DNA of 64,000 nt from Pseudomicrostroma phylloplanum (GCA_039545275.1 BCHS01000009.1:434001-498000), one strand, 5' to 3'; positions 9,145 to 18,600 are shown, counted from the first letter of the stretch. Translations and numbers: made by a program. Notes: generated by a model not told the origin, from the letters alone.

Positions 9145-12100
9145 TCACGTGGCCGAGTCAGGTTCGGCGGCGACGGTGGAGAACTTGAGTCGGGAGAGCG
9201 AGTCGACGTTTGTGTGCGTCTTACCCGGTCGGTGGTGAAAAGTGAGAAGGTGTGCAAAGGGTGACAAGCTGTGTCGGACCCTCGTGAGCGTGTTGGATAC
9301 GACCTTCTGGCCCGAGCCATGGATGATAGGTCCGAGCGGGGAATGGTCTGTTACCACATGCACATGGCAGCCTTCGAACAGAGGAAGCAACTTGAGATAA
9401 GCCCACTTCAGGGCGGAGGCTTCGAGCTCGACAGCTGCAAGTCGCTGCTCGGTGACGGAGGTCTCGCGGGAGGTGAAGGCGACGGGCTTCTCTACAACCA
9501 GATGAGGAGTACCCTTGACGTTGCGAATCTGTGGTCGCTTGATTGGCGACGAGGGCGAGTCGTTGGCCTCCTTAGCTGATGGAAAGTGAGGCTGAAGCGA
9601 AGGAGGTCGAGGGGTCTCAACATCGAGCGCGGACAGGTTGTAGACTTGTGCCTCGACGTCGAGCAAGGACAGGTTGTAGACTTGGGCAGCCCAATCGATA
9701 GCGGGGGGAGTAGTCTGAGATTCCTGCCAGTTGGCGATGACATCCTGGCAACCATAGTCGAGCAAGTCGTCCTCAAACTCCCAGGTGTGTCGGGAGCTGC
9801 CTCGCCACTTCACGTAGTACTGGCGATGATCATTCCTCTGTCGCTCCTCCACAATGCGCTGAGGCTCATAGTAAGTGTCAGCGTCTTCTGGCACTAGACC
9901 TGGTCGTCCAAAAGGGTCGTCCTCTGCTCGTGGAATGGGTTGGAGTTGAGTCACATCGAAAGGTTGCTTGACGGACATGTCGGGGGGAAGCTCCAGCTCT
10001 GCACGATGGTCCGAGATCATGCGCTTGATCTTGAAGGGGCCCTCGAGGTCGGCATCCAGCTTTGAGCGCACCTGGCGGCCGGCCTGGAGTGGTCTGTCAT
10101 TCAACCTGACCATAACTAGGTCGCCTTCCTTGAGCTCGGGCAAAGGACGGCGTCGCTTGTCGTATCGACGCTTCTGCTTCTGTTGGGCTGCTCGTACGGC
10201 ATCCACAGCCTTCTTGAGGCGGCTTTGCGAGAAGCCTGAGCGGTCGTTGATGGAAGCGACGCCAGAATGCTCGAGAAGGGTCGAAAGTAGCGAAGGTCGC
10301 ATCACGTAGATGAGGTCGAAAGGTGCGCACCCAGTGACGGTGCTGGGAGTTGAATTCAGGGCGAGCTCAAGTGCGGGGAGTTTGTCATGCCACTTGGTGG
10401 GGTCGTCATCGTTGATAATGGTCTTTAGAGTGGTCTTGGCAGTCTGGACGTATCGCTCGACTGGATTGGCCGCCTGATGATACGGAGCCGAAGGGGTCAG
10501 GCGGGCGTTCAACCTTCCTGCGATCTCTGAGGCGATCTCTCCGGTGAACCTAAGGTCGTTGTCAGAGATGATGCGACTAGGTTTCCAACCTCTTCGAAGG
10601 ACCAGATTCTCGAAGGCCACAGCAATGTCCTTGGCGGTGGCTTGAGAGGTCATTGGGTGCAAGAGAACCAGCTTGGAGAAGACATCGACTATGATAAGGC
10701 ACGCGTTCAGAGGGCCTGGCATCCCCAGCATCAAATCCAGCGAGATTGTGTGGAAGGGGAGACCCAGGAAGTCATCCTCAATGTCTAGCCGACCGGTCTT
10801 GTTGTTGAGCTTGAACCTCAAACAAGTGGGGCAGTGCTTGACGTAGGCCCGGACCTTGTCTGGTAGAGAGGGGTGATACCAGTGCTGCTCAACTCCAGCC
10901 ATCGTGCGATTGTATCCTGGATGACCAGCGTGTGCTTCTTCAAAGACAAGCGAATCGAGGGTCTTAGGAAGACAGATGGTGTCGTTGTCGACGCGGACCA
11001 GGACTTCTTGGACCAGAGCGTAGCCAATGGTGGGGTCGTCGGCGAAGGTATCTATGATCCTCTTCCAGAGTGCATCGTCACGCTGAGCAGCGGCGATGTC
11101 AGGTGCCTTTGGGAAAGGGTCAGGAAGATCGACCGAAACGGTAGCCACGACCTTGTCGCCCTCAATGTCTTCGGGACGCATGGGGCGTGCAAACTGCTGG
11201 TGAAGGGCCGCAGCGTAAGCATACTTGGAGGCATCGATGTAGAGGATCCATTCCTTGTCTCGGTCGGGATAAGCGAGTGTTACCTGACGCGACAGGGCGC
11301 TCTTGAGTCCTTCAAAGGCTTCGAGATCTTTGCTGTCTAGAGTGATCGGTACAGACTTGGCATTGCGATGTTCAACTCCGTCGATGCTCAACTGGTTCCT
11401 ATCAGTGCTCGTCTTCGTGTACTTGGTGCCTTTAGTCTTGGCGACCAGCCTCGATGCTAGCTCGGCAAAGCGAGGGATAAATGGGCGGTAGTAGTTGAAG
11501 AGCCCGAGTACATGGTAGACTTCCTGAAGGTTGGTCGGGGGGGAGAGATTCCTGACAGCAGCCGCTCGGTCTGGGATGATAGATACGCCATCGACGGTGA
11601 TCAATCTGCCCAAGAGGTTGAGGCTCGCAACGGCAAAGAAGCACTTCTTTGGTGACAGCCGTAGACCAAATCGATGGCAGCGTTCCAGAAAGGCGCTCAG
11701 ATGGCGAGCGTGCTCTTCTTGGCTTCCAGAGAAGATGACAACATCGTCGAGGTAGACCATGGCGCTCTGCCAGCGAAGGGAGCCTAGGAGCGTGTCCATG
11801 AAGCGCTGGAAGTGAGCAGGAGCGTTCTTGAGCCCAAAGGGTATCCTTTTGAACTGGAAGAGGCCGCGGTGCGAGACGAAAGCGGTCTTGTACCTGTCTT
11901 GCTCTGCGACATCGAGCTGGAAATAGCCACTGATAGCATCTACCGACGAGAACACGCGCCCATGTGAGAGAGCCTCAAAGACGTCGTCCGTCCTGGGCAA
12001 CGGGTATCTATCCTCAACGGTGAGTAGGTTGAGGCCGCGGTAATCTACGCACATTCGCCATTTTGGTCCTTGCCTGACCAGGAGGACGGGGTAGGAGGTG

Positions 12101-13449
12101 CAAGATGAGCTGGCCTCAATGATGTCATTCTCGAGAAGTTGGTCGATGGTCTTGTCTATAATGTCTCGCTTTTGAGGACTGGTGCGACGAGGGGGCTCAG
12201 CTTGTAGGACGGCGCCTTCTTTCAGTTTGATCTGCATGGGAAAGTCCTTGACATGACCAGGCTTGTTGTCGGTGGCGAAGACCGTCTTGAACTTGCGGAG
12301 GGCAGCCAGGATGTCATCGGTAACTGCTGAGCCGACATTGAACGTCTCATCGACGAGGGTGGTAGCTTCAGCTGCGAGCTGTTCTCGCTGGACGCTGTCC
12401 TCATGGCTCTCGCCCTGGTCGAAGGTGATAGGCTCACTCGAGTCAGCCTGTTTGAGCAAGTCCAGGTCGACTTCCTTGGGGCCCTGAGGAGCCGTGTCGA
12501 GGGCGAAGGAGTGTTCCAAGGGGATGAAGTCCTGAGACAGAACTCGGGCCTGACACAGGGTGGCGTTGGACGGAAGAACTGCGTCTGCGTTCCCAAAGTT
12601 GGTGACGAGTACCTTGCACCAGGCCGGGGGTAGCACCGATCCTTGGATGAGCAAGGAGATGTCCTGTTGTGGCTCGTGCCAGGCTGCAGGGGAGACAGTG
12701 AGATTGCAGGTCGACGGGACTGAACGGCTGGGGCGGAAAGGTACCCAAGAGTGGTGGCGCGGTGGAATGACGGTGTCCTGCTGAACGATCAAGTCGATGG
12801 TACCTGGCTTGTCCTTTGAGTCTACTGTCCAGGTTTGCTCGGCGTTACTCTTGGTGTGCACCATAGGCCAGATCTTCCAGGTGAAGTCTCCTTTCTTGGC
12901 GATGCGTTTGTCGCCGTAGATGTGTATGCCATGAGGAATGATGAAGTCCGTACCCAAGATGATTCCGGGAGCAAGCTTCTTCATGCAGTGGAATTCGTGT
13001 GTGAAGTGGAGGTCTACCCACTCTTGGCCCCTGCGAGCGGTGATGGTGAACTCAACAACGACATGGCCGGTAGTCTGGCTGGTACCTATGCCACTCAAAG
13101 GAGTGACAGTCGTAGAGCCTTTGCACAGATCGGCCACGAGAGATTCGTCAATGAGAGACATTCCAGCACCTGTATCGAGAAGGCATGTAGATGAAAGTGA
13201 CGAGTGCAGGAGCTTGATTTGCATAACGGAAGGGCGATATTTCTTGTGCCATGAGCCAGGGGCGGTAGATGTTGAGGAGGGAAGATCGAACTTGATGATG
13301 GGCCGATCTGGCTTGATTAGGGAAGAGGGATCGTCGTCTAAGTTGGGAAGTGAGGTTTCAGCCAAAGGGGATTCTGCCAGATACGCTTCAGGTGACTTGT
13401 CCGTAGAGCACTTCTTGCTTAGTTTCTCGACGTTGCGGTCGTCTAGTTT
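9145..13449 (-). CDS. pol: element A Pol: PR-RT-RNH(N)-IN-CHD-RNH(C)
   Basis: About 1,430 residues in the -1 frame relative to gag, with no need for its own ATG. Residue numbers below count from 13365. Protease LLDTGAG is near 62-68. RT has VDYRGLN, FGLKNAPAHFQRF and YLDD near 536. LYIDASKYAYAAALHQQ near 705-720 is the first RNase H strand with catalytic Asp 1. The integrase zinc region (H...H...CPTC) is at 815-855. The integrase core has D in SLDLMLG (about 879), D in IISDNDLRF (about 937) and E in NPVERYVQ (about 970). A chromodomain with YYVKWRGSSRHTWEFEDD lies near 1182-1200. Finally PVAFTSRETS, AAVELEASALKWA, VVTDHSPLG and THTNVDSLSRL (1290-1395) supply the remaining RNase H with acidic residues 2-4. 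Order and motifs are read directly; function of the split domain is inference. A 36-bp tandem duplication lies just after the chromodomain. Confidence 0.93.
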   Translation of the reverse strand, partial: KLDDRNVEKLSKKCSTDKSPEAYLAESPLAETSLPNLDDDPSSLIKPDRPIIKFDLPSSTSTAPGSWHKKYRPSVMQIKLLHSSLSSTCLLDTGAGMSLIDESLVADLCKGSTTVTPLSGIGTSQTTGHVVVEFTITARRGQEWVDLHFTHEFHCMKKLAPGIILGTDFIIPHGIHIYGDKRIAKKGDFTWKIWPMVHTKSNAEQTWTVDSKDKPGTIDLIVQQDTVIPPRHHSWVPFRPSRSVPSTCNLTVSPAAWHEPQQDISLLIQGSVLPPAWCKVLVTNFGNADAVLPSNATLCQARVLSQDFIPLEHSFALDTAPQGPKEVDLDLLKQADSSEPITFDQGESHEDSVQREQLAAEATTLVDETFNVGSAVTDDILAALRKFKTVFATDNKPGHVKDFPMQIKLKEGAVLQAEPPRRTSPQKRDIIDKTIDQLLENDIIEASSSCTSYPVLLVRQGPKWRMCVDYRGLNLLTVEDRYPLPRTDDVFEALSHGRVFSSVDAISGYFQLDVAEQDRYKTAFVSHRGLFQFKRIPFGLKNAPAHFQRFMDTLLGSLRWQSAMVYLDDVVIFSGSQEEHARHLSAFLERCHRFGLRLSPKKCFFAVASLNLLGRLITVDGVSIIPDRAAAVRNLSPPTNLQEVYHVLGLFNYYRPFIPRFAELASRLVAKTKGTKYTKTSTDRNQLSIDGVEHRNAKSVPITLDSKDLEAFEGLKSALSRQVTLAYPDRDKEWILYIDASKYAYAAALHQQFARPMRPEDIEGDKVVATVSVDLPDPFPKAPDIAAAQRDDALWKRIIDTFADDPTIGYALVQEVLVRVDNDTICLPKTLDSLVFEEAHAGHPGYNRTMAGVEQHWYHPSLPDKVRAYVKHCPTCLRFKLNNKTGRLDIEDDFLGLPFHTISLDLMLGMPGPLNACLIIVDVFSKLVLLHPMTSQATAKDIAVAFENLVLRRGWKPSRIISDNDLRFTGEIASEIAGRLNARLTPSAPYHQAANPVERYVQTAKTTLKTIINDDDPTKWHDKLPALELALNSTPSTVTGCAPFDLIYVMRPSLLSTLLEHSGVASINDRSGFSQSRLKKAVDAVRAAQQKQKRRYDKRRRPLPELKEGDLVMVRLNDRPLQAGRQVRSKLDADLEGPFKIKRMISDHRAELELPPDMSVKQPFDVTQLQPIPRAEDDPFGRPGLVPEDADTYYEPQRIVEERQRNDHRQYYVKWRGSSRHTWEFEDDLLDYGCQDVIANWQESQTTPPAIDWAAQVYNLSLLDVEAQVYNLSALDVETPRPPSLQPHFPSAKEANDSPSSPIKRPQIRNVKGTPHLVVEKPVAFTSRETSVTEQRLAAVELEASALKWAYLKLLPLFEGCHVHVVTDHSPLGPIIHGSGQKVVSNTLTRVRHSLSPFAHLLTFHHRPGKTHTNVDSLSRLKFSTVAAEPDSAT
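9616..9687 (-). repeat. 36-bp tandem duplication inside element A pol
   Basis: Two adjacent 36-bp units, 9616-9651 and 9652-9687, each encode AQVYNLSxLDVE (x is L or A). They lie in the linker between the chromodomain and the distal RNase H part. Element B has no such duplication. Confidence 0.85.
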
Positions 13450-13452
13450 GAA
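13443..13452 (-). promoter_or_regulatory. element A gag/pol junction, weak -1 frameshift site
   Basis: On the coding strand the bases just before the gag stop are TTCAAAC and then TAG. Pol is open in the -1 frame through this point. The A-site half (AAAC) matches a -1 slippery heptamer, but the P-site half (TTC) does not follow X XXY YYZ. It aligns with GGGAAAC-TAG in element B, so slippage may be less efficient here. Confidence 0.5.
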
Positions 13453-15080
13453 GGAGAGTCAAGTCGAATGGCAGTGGCTGGGCTGGAACCGGAGGCAGAA
13501 GAGGTGCCTGAGACCGTCGAGGAGGTGCTCGAAGGTGACAGGCTAGCCGTTCTGTCGGAGGAGCTGGATGAGGAGCCCGAGGGCGATGCAGACTCGACTA
13601 CAGGGTAGCCAGCGAATTCGTCGACGGTTGTGGCCAAGTATGCCTCCTTCTTGACGGTGTTCACGTAGTCGTGAGCGAAGTCGAAATGAGCACCGTTGCA
13701 GAGACCGCAGGGACGATCGCGTTTGATGAGCTGATTGTTGTCAGGACGAAGGTAGTACTCCACACCTCCTTTAACAGAGAGATTCTCCGGCTTGTATGAT
13801 CGGCGAAGCGATTCCTTGGCGCCTCGCGCGGTGGGCTGAGGCTTGGCAGCCGTCTCTTCTTCGACTTTGACCGTTGCAGAGACGGTGGCGACTTCAGTGT
13901 CCTTCTTCTCCTCTACAAGCTTTCGTGCGGCACCGCCGTCTCGACGCCAGGGGCCTTCGATGTATTGTAATTCCTTTAGCAATTCATCGGTGGAAGATCG
14001 AGCTTGAGGGCGGAGATGGAGCTGTACGCTGTCAGGTAGTCCGAGAATGATATCACCGATGAAATCTTCAGGGTCTCGACCAGGGTAAGCGGAAGTGAGT
14101 AGACGAAGCTTTGCGAAGAAGTAGGCGAGCATGGACTCTTTCTTCCATTCCCAGCGCCTCTTGTGAGCAACTTCTCGCTTGGCGCCGAGGTCGCCACCGA
14201 AAACAGCCTTGAGTTCGTTGGCCCAGCCGTCGAGGGTAGAGAGATGTGATAGCTTCCAGGCTGTGTCTTTGGTCTCGAGCCATTCGCTTGCGGCACCAGT
14301 GAGGCAGACGGGTAGCGCTTCAAGGAGTGGCTCCCTCCAGCTGGCATCGGTCTTGGATTCATAGAGCATCCTAACGCGGCTGAGGAAGAAGTCCAATCGT
14401 TGAGTGTCGCCGTCGAAGGTCATGATGTCCTTGGCTTGCCACTCGCGTCGTCGAGGCATCTGAGTACCGTGCATAGAGGGTGCAAATCCAGCTGAGACAG
14501 GCTCAGCAGCGAAGATGTCGGCCTGTGCCTCCGTGAAACCTTGGTCGATGTAAGCCTTTCGTCGTTCCGCTCTAGCTACGTCGCTATTCTGCCAGGTTAG
14601 CTCGGCTCGTCGTCGTCGGTCGGCTACAGCGTTGGCGTTGCCTTGGTGTGCAAGGAGATTCTCGATTTGTGCTTGGTGGCTGGCCAGTTGGGTGCTGAGC
14701 TCTACTCGGTGTCGAGCGTCGCGTCGCTCGATCTCAGCTCTATGAGCAGCATTCTGTTCCTCCAAAAGAGTGCGCATCTGAGAGAGGATGTCAGCGTTGT
14801 TGACTACAGCGGGGGCGGGGGCAGCAGGGTTTGGGTTGGGGTTCTCCATGATGAACTGTCGTTCCTCCCACTCGGGGTTAGGTCCTACGTATGCCGGTAT
14901 GACGTCGCCGAAAGGCTGTAGTACTAGCTGACGTTCGTGCCGAAGCCTTCGCCTGTTGGCTCGGATGACTTCTTCGGGGTCTATGGGGGTCCAGATGTTC
15001 GGTCTGACGAGGGGTTGTTGAGGTCTATTGTCGGGATGGGTACGATGTCTTCGGTTGACGTGATGGAAGTTGCGGTGCAT
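13443..15080 (-). CDS. gag: element A Gag (545 aa)
   Basis: Gag polyprotein of the chromovirus, starting at ATG 15080, 101 bp after the LTR. A helical, Arg-rich N-terminal region contains ARRHRVEL-type heptads. A retrotransposon Gag capsid region (MTFDGDTQRLDFFLSRVRML through RWEWKKESMLAYFFAKLRLL) spans about residues 220-340. A small zinc motif CGLCNGAHFDFAH near residue 465 is C-X2-C-X3-H-X4-H, not the usual CCHC knuckle. The tail is Ser-rich. The stop TAG at 13443-13445 lies inside the gag/pol junction sequence AAACTAGACGACCGCAA shared with element B. Confidence 0.92.
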   Translation of the reverse strand: MHRNFHHVNRRHRTHPDNRPQQPLVRPNIWTPIDPEEVIRANRRRLRHERQLVLQPFGDVIPAYVGPNPEWEERQFIMENPNPNPAAPAPAVVNNADILSQMRTLLEEQNAAHRAEIERRDARHRVELSTQLASHQAQIENLLAHQGNANAVADRRRRAELTWQNSDVARAERRKAYIDQGFTEAQADIFAAEPVSAGFAPSMHGTQMPRRREWQAKDIMTFDGDTQRLDFFLSRVRMLYESKTDASWREPLLEALPVCLTGAASEWLETKDTAWKLSHLSTLDGWANELKAVFGGDLGAKREVAHKRRWEWKKESMLAYFFAKLRLLTSAYPGRDPEDFIGDIILGLPDSVQLHLRPQARSSTDELLKELQYIEGPWRRDGGAARKLVEEKKDTEVATVSATVKVEEETAAKPQPTARGAKESLRRSYKPENLSVKGGVEYYLRPDNNQLIKRDRPCGLCNGAHFDFAHDYVNTVKKEAYLATTVDEFAGYPVVESASPSGSSSSSSDRTASLSPSSTSSTVSGTSSASGSSPATAIRLDSPSN

Positions 15081-15181
15081 TCAAAGGGAGAGCGTGGGGG
15101 GGTTCGAGAACTGACTCGCAGTGCTGCCAACGCTGAGATATCGTTGGAAGCTGATGAGGAAGCCAGTCAGGCTTGTCACCA

Positions 15182-15295
15182 TGTGCGAAAGGTAGTAATC
15201 GATTGTATGAGGAAAGGGTAGGAAGTCTCGTACAAGGCGTGCGATGGTGAAAAAGCCACAAGGGGGATCGGAACGGAAGGGAGCCAGCGAGCACA
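15182..15295 (-). repeat. element A LTR, 5' LTR of the minus-strand element (114 bp)
   Basis: Identical by eye to 8901-9014. Immediately beyond it (15181 downward on the minus strand) lies TGGTGACAAGCC, the inferred primer-binding site. Confidence 0.95.
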
Positions 15296-15300
15296 CGTTC
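15296..15300. repeat. target-site duplication (right) of element A, CGTTC
   Basis: Second copy of CGTTC, matching 8896-8900. The copia frame resumes at 15301. Confidence 0.93.
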
Positions 15301-15364
15301 ACCCCGCCGGCTGAGGAGCCTGCCAGGATTGTGGAGATCATCGAGAATGTTGTACCGAACGCTC
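15301..15364 (+). pseudogene. pol: copia Pol, 64-bp middle fragment between elements A and B
   Basis: The only copia sequence between the two gypsy insertions. It encodes TPPAEEPARIVEIIENVVPNA plus one base and joins in frame to 8900 on the left and 21943 on the right (1,701 + 64 + 2,291 nt = 1,352 codons). It is part of the linker between integrase and reverse transcriptase. Confidence 0.9.
15360..15364. repeat. target-site duplication (left) of element B, CGCTC
   Basis: CGCTC before the LTR at 15365 is repeated at 21938-21942. It differs at one base from element A's TSD. Confidence 0.93.
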
Positions 15365-15464
15365 TGTACACAAGTTAGCGTCAAGGAAGTATGGATCGCT
15401 CTCAAAGGCGATGGAAAACACGAGGCGGCGGAAGTAGGAGCCAGGGAGACGGAACGGAAGCACA
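15365..15464 (-). repeat. element B LTR, 3' LTR of the minus-strand element (100 bp)
   Basis: On the plus strand it starts TGTACACAAG and ends GGAAGCACA. It matches 21838-21937 except for one G/A difference (GGCGATGG here). The GGAACGGAAG stretch is also found in element A's LTR. Confidence 0.94.
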
Positions 15465-15611
15465 TCCCCCCCCCCCAAAGAGAGCCGAAGAGTAACAGAG
15501 GCGAAGAGAGGAGGAGGAAGGAGGAGAGCGAAGAGGGTGTCGACGGGTACACGACTGTTTTTGGTGAGCCGATTCGCTCGTCGATTTTACCACGGAGCGG
15601 AAAGAGGGGGC
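15465..15611 (-). other. element B 3' untranslated region with poly-G polypurine tract
   Basis: The plus strand next to the LTR is a run of 12 C, a G run on the element's coding strand, at the polypurine-tract position. Nothing else is evident before the pol stop at 15612. Confidence 0.7.
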
Positions 15612-18600
15612 CTAAGCCTCTGAGCCCAGCTCGGAGGTGCGTTGCGAGTCGGAAACCGAGTCGGAGTCGAGGACGGGAAGAAGGCTCGGTGACGTGGGTG
15701 AGGGGAAGACTCGATCGCTGTCTGGTGCGATCGCTTCCTTCGAATGTCGTGTGAGAGTGGTTGCTCCGGCAGTTTGCTCGATGGGCAGTCGAGAGAGAGC
15801 ATCGACGTTGACATGTGAGGTGCCCGGTCGATGATGGAACGTGAGGAGATGAGCGAATGGTGAGAGGCGTTCTCGAGCCCTGATGAGAGTGGGCGAGTGC
15901 ACGTTCTGCCCATTGCCCTTGATGATGGGCCCAAGAGGGGCGTGGTCGGTGACAATGTGGACCTGACATCCTCCAAAGAAGGGGACGAATTTGAGGTAGG
16001 CCCAGACGAGAGCGCTAGCTTCTAGCTCTACAGCGGCGAGTTTCTTCTCGCCTGGTAGCGTCTCCCGAGAGGAGAAGGCCACTGGCCTCTCGGTGACCAA
16101 GCACTTGCGACCATCTACAGTGCGAATGCAAGGGCGACGCAGAGGACGTAGAGGGTCGTCGTTAGCGTCTTTAGCTGTAGCGAATTGGGGTGTGGCCTCC
16201 GTGTTGTACGCTTCTGGAAGAGGTGGTGTGGCGAGACCAGCGGCACGCTCGTGGTAGTCGTCGATCAGTTCTTGACAGCCATCCTCGATGAGGTCATCTT
16301 CGTACTCCCAAGTGTGTCTAGAGCTGTTCGTCCACTTCACGTAGTATCTCCGGTAGCCATTGCGGACGTCGTCTCTGACAATGCGCTGGGGTTCGTATCG
16401 TCGATCTTGTGAGTCTTCCACCAAGAGTCCCCCCCTCTCATAGGGATCTTCCTCAGCTGGCGGGACGGGTTGCAGGTGAGTCACGTCGAACGGTTGCTTA
16501 ATAGCCATGTCGCGAGGTAGGTCCAACTCGACGCGGTGATCTGATAGCACTTTCTTGACCTTGTAGGGACCCTCGAGGTCGGCATCCAGCTTTGTGCCTC
16601 CTTGTCTCCCTGCGTAGAGAGGCCGATCCTTCAGGCGGATCATTACTAGGTCTCCTTCTTTCAGCTTTGGTAGTGGGCGACGGCGTCTATCATACCGAGC
16701 CTTCTGTTTAGCCTTCGCTTTCTTGAGGGAGTCGACTGCCTTCTGAAGACGAGCCTTCGAGAAGTGGAAGCGGTCGTAGATGGAGCCGACGCCTGAGTGT
16801 TCCGTAAGGACGGAGAAGAGGCGAGGTCGGTAGACATTGATCAGGTCGAAAGGTGCAAAACCTGTGGTCTCATTCTCGGTGTCGTTCATGAGGAGCTCGA
16901 GTGCGAGCAGCTTGTCGGGCCAGCGCTCCGGTTCAGCGTCGAGGCAGAGGGTTTTGAGGGCGTTTTTAGCAGTCTGAATGTACCTCTCGACGGGGTTAGC
17001 TTGTTGGTGATAAGGTGCAGAAGGTGTAAGCTCCGCGCCCATGCGGGAAGCGATGGCCTGGGCTATCTCCCCTGTGAATCGCAGGTCACTGTCGGAGATG
17101 ATGCGGGAAGGGCGCCAGCCTCTGCGCAAGATGATGTTCTCGAACGCGAGGGCAATCTCTGTTGCTGTGGCGCGCGAGGTCATGGGGTGGAAGTTGACAA
17201 CTTTGGAGAAAACGTCGAGGATGACCAGACAAGCGTCTTTCTCCCCTGGCAGGCCTAGCATCAGGTCGAGAGACACTGTGTGGAATGGGAGACCTAGATA
17301 GTCTTCATCGATGTCCATCCGGCCTGCTCTTCCTCGCACTTTGGTCCTGAGGCAATGCGGACAGTACTTGACGTAGGTGCGAACCTTTTCGGGCATGGAG
17401 GGGTGGTAGAAGGTGTCGCAGATCCTGTTGTAGGTCCGACCGTAACTGCCGTGTCCATCGTGAGCTCGCTCCAGTGCCAAGTCCTCGAGACCTTTGGGTA
17501 GACAGACGGTGTCTGTGTCGACACGCATGAGGATGCCGTCCAAGAGCGTGTAGCCCGTCACATTCTCGCCGTTGGTGAGGGAGGTGATGGTCTTTCTCCA
17601 CAGGGGGTCCTCCTTTTGCTTCTCAGCGATGACGGATGCCGATGGGAAGGAAGAAGGTAAGTCCACCATGGAGGCTCCAACGACGACGAGTGAGGCGGTC
17701 TTGGCCTCGTTCAGAGTCAGTTCCCTCTCGAACTGTTGATGTAAGGCGGCCGCGTAGGCTTCCTTTGACGCGTCAACGTACAGAAACCAAGGCTTGTCGC
17801 GATTGGGATACGCCAGCGTGACCTGCTTGCAGAGCGCCTCTTTGAGCGCGTCGATCGATTTGATGTCTTCATCGTCGCACGTGACGACGACGGAGCGAGC
17901 ATTGCGGTAAGTTTGGTCGTCGACAATGAGCTCATGGCGCGTAGATCCCTTACGCTTCTGATACTTCGTGCCACGGGTCTTGGCAGTGAGCCGGGCAGCG
18001 AGGGAAGCGAAACGAGGGATAAAGGGTCTGTAATAGTTAAACAGCCCCAGTAGTCGGTAGACTTCTTGTAGCGTCTTTGGGGGAGCAAGAGCTTTGATGG
18101 CCTCGGCCCTGTCTGGGATGACAGAGACGCCATCGACAGTGATGAGTCGTCCTAGTAGATTTAGACTTGTGACGGCAAAGAAACACTTGGCCGGAGAGAG
18201 CTTCAAGCCAAAAGCTCTGCACTTGTGGAAGAATGAACGTAAGTGTTCGGCGTGCGACTGAGCGTTCTCAGAGAAGATGACGGCGTCATCCAAGTACACC
18301 ATTGCTGTCTTCCATCTCATTCCTCCAAGTAGAGAGTCCATAAACCGTTGGAAGTGAGAGGGAGCGTTCTTGAGCCCAAAAGGAATTCTGCGGTATTGAT
18401 AGAGGCCACGATGACTGACGAACGCGGTCTTCCATCTATCCTCTTCTGCGAGATCGAGTTGGAGGTAGCCGCTGACAGCGTCTACGGATGAGAATATTCG
18501 ACCTTGGGATAGGGTCTCAAACACATCCTCCATGCGTGGAAGTGGGTATTTGTCGTCGACTGTGAGGAGGTTCAAACCCCTGTAATCGACGCACATCCTC

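Larger units (their letters stand above)
8901..15295 (-). mobile_element. Ty3/gypsy chromovirus A, intact, with split RNase H
   Basis: 6.4-kb element on the minus strand, bounded by identical 114-bp LTRs and TSD CGTTC. Gag (15080-13443) and Pol (13449-9145) are both open. Pol order is protease, RT, first part of RNase H, integrase, chromodomain, rest of RNase H. On the minus strand the LTR is followed by a primer-binding site beginning TGGTGACAAG. A G-rich polypurine tract (GAGGGGGGGGGA) abuts the other LTR at 9015-9026. Identical LTRs and open frames suggest a recently active, possibly autonomous copy. It interrupts copia pol antisense to it. Confidence 0.95.

Noticed and set aside
9145..9500. 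Second, complete RNase H (dual or archaeal-type) at the C-terminus of element A Pol
   Set aside because: The C-terminal part lacks the first strand and Asp 1, while the part after RT lacks everything else. They are complementary halves, not a duplication.
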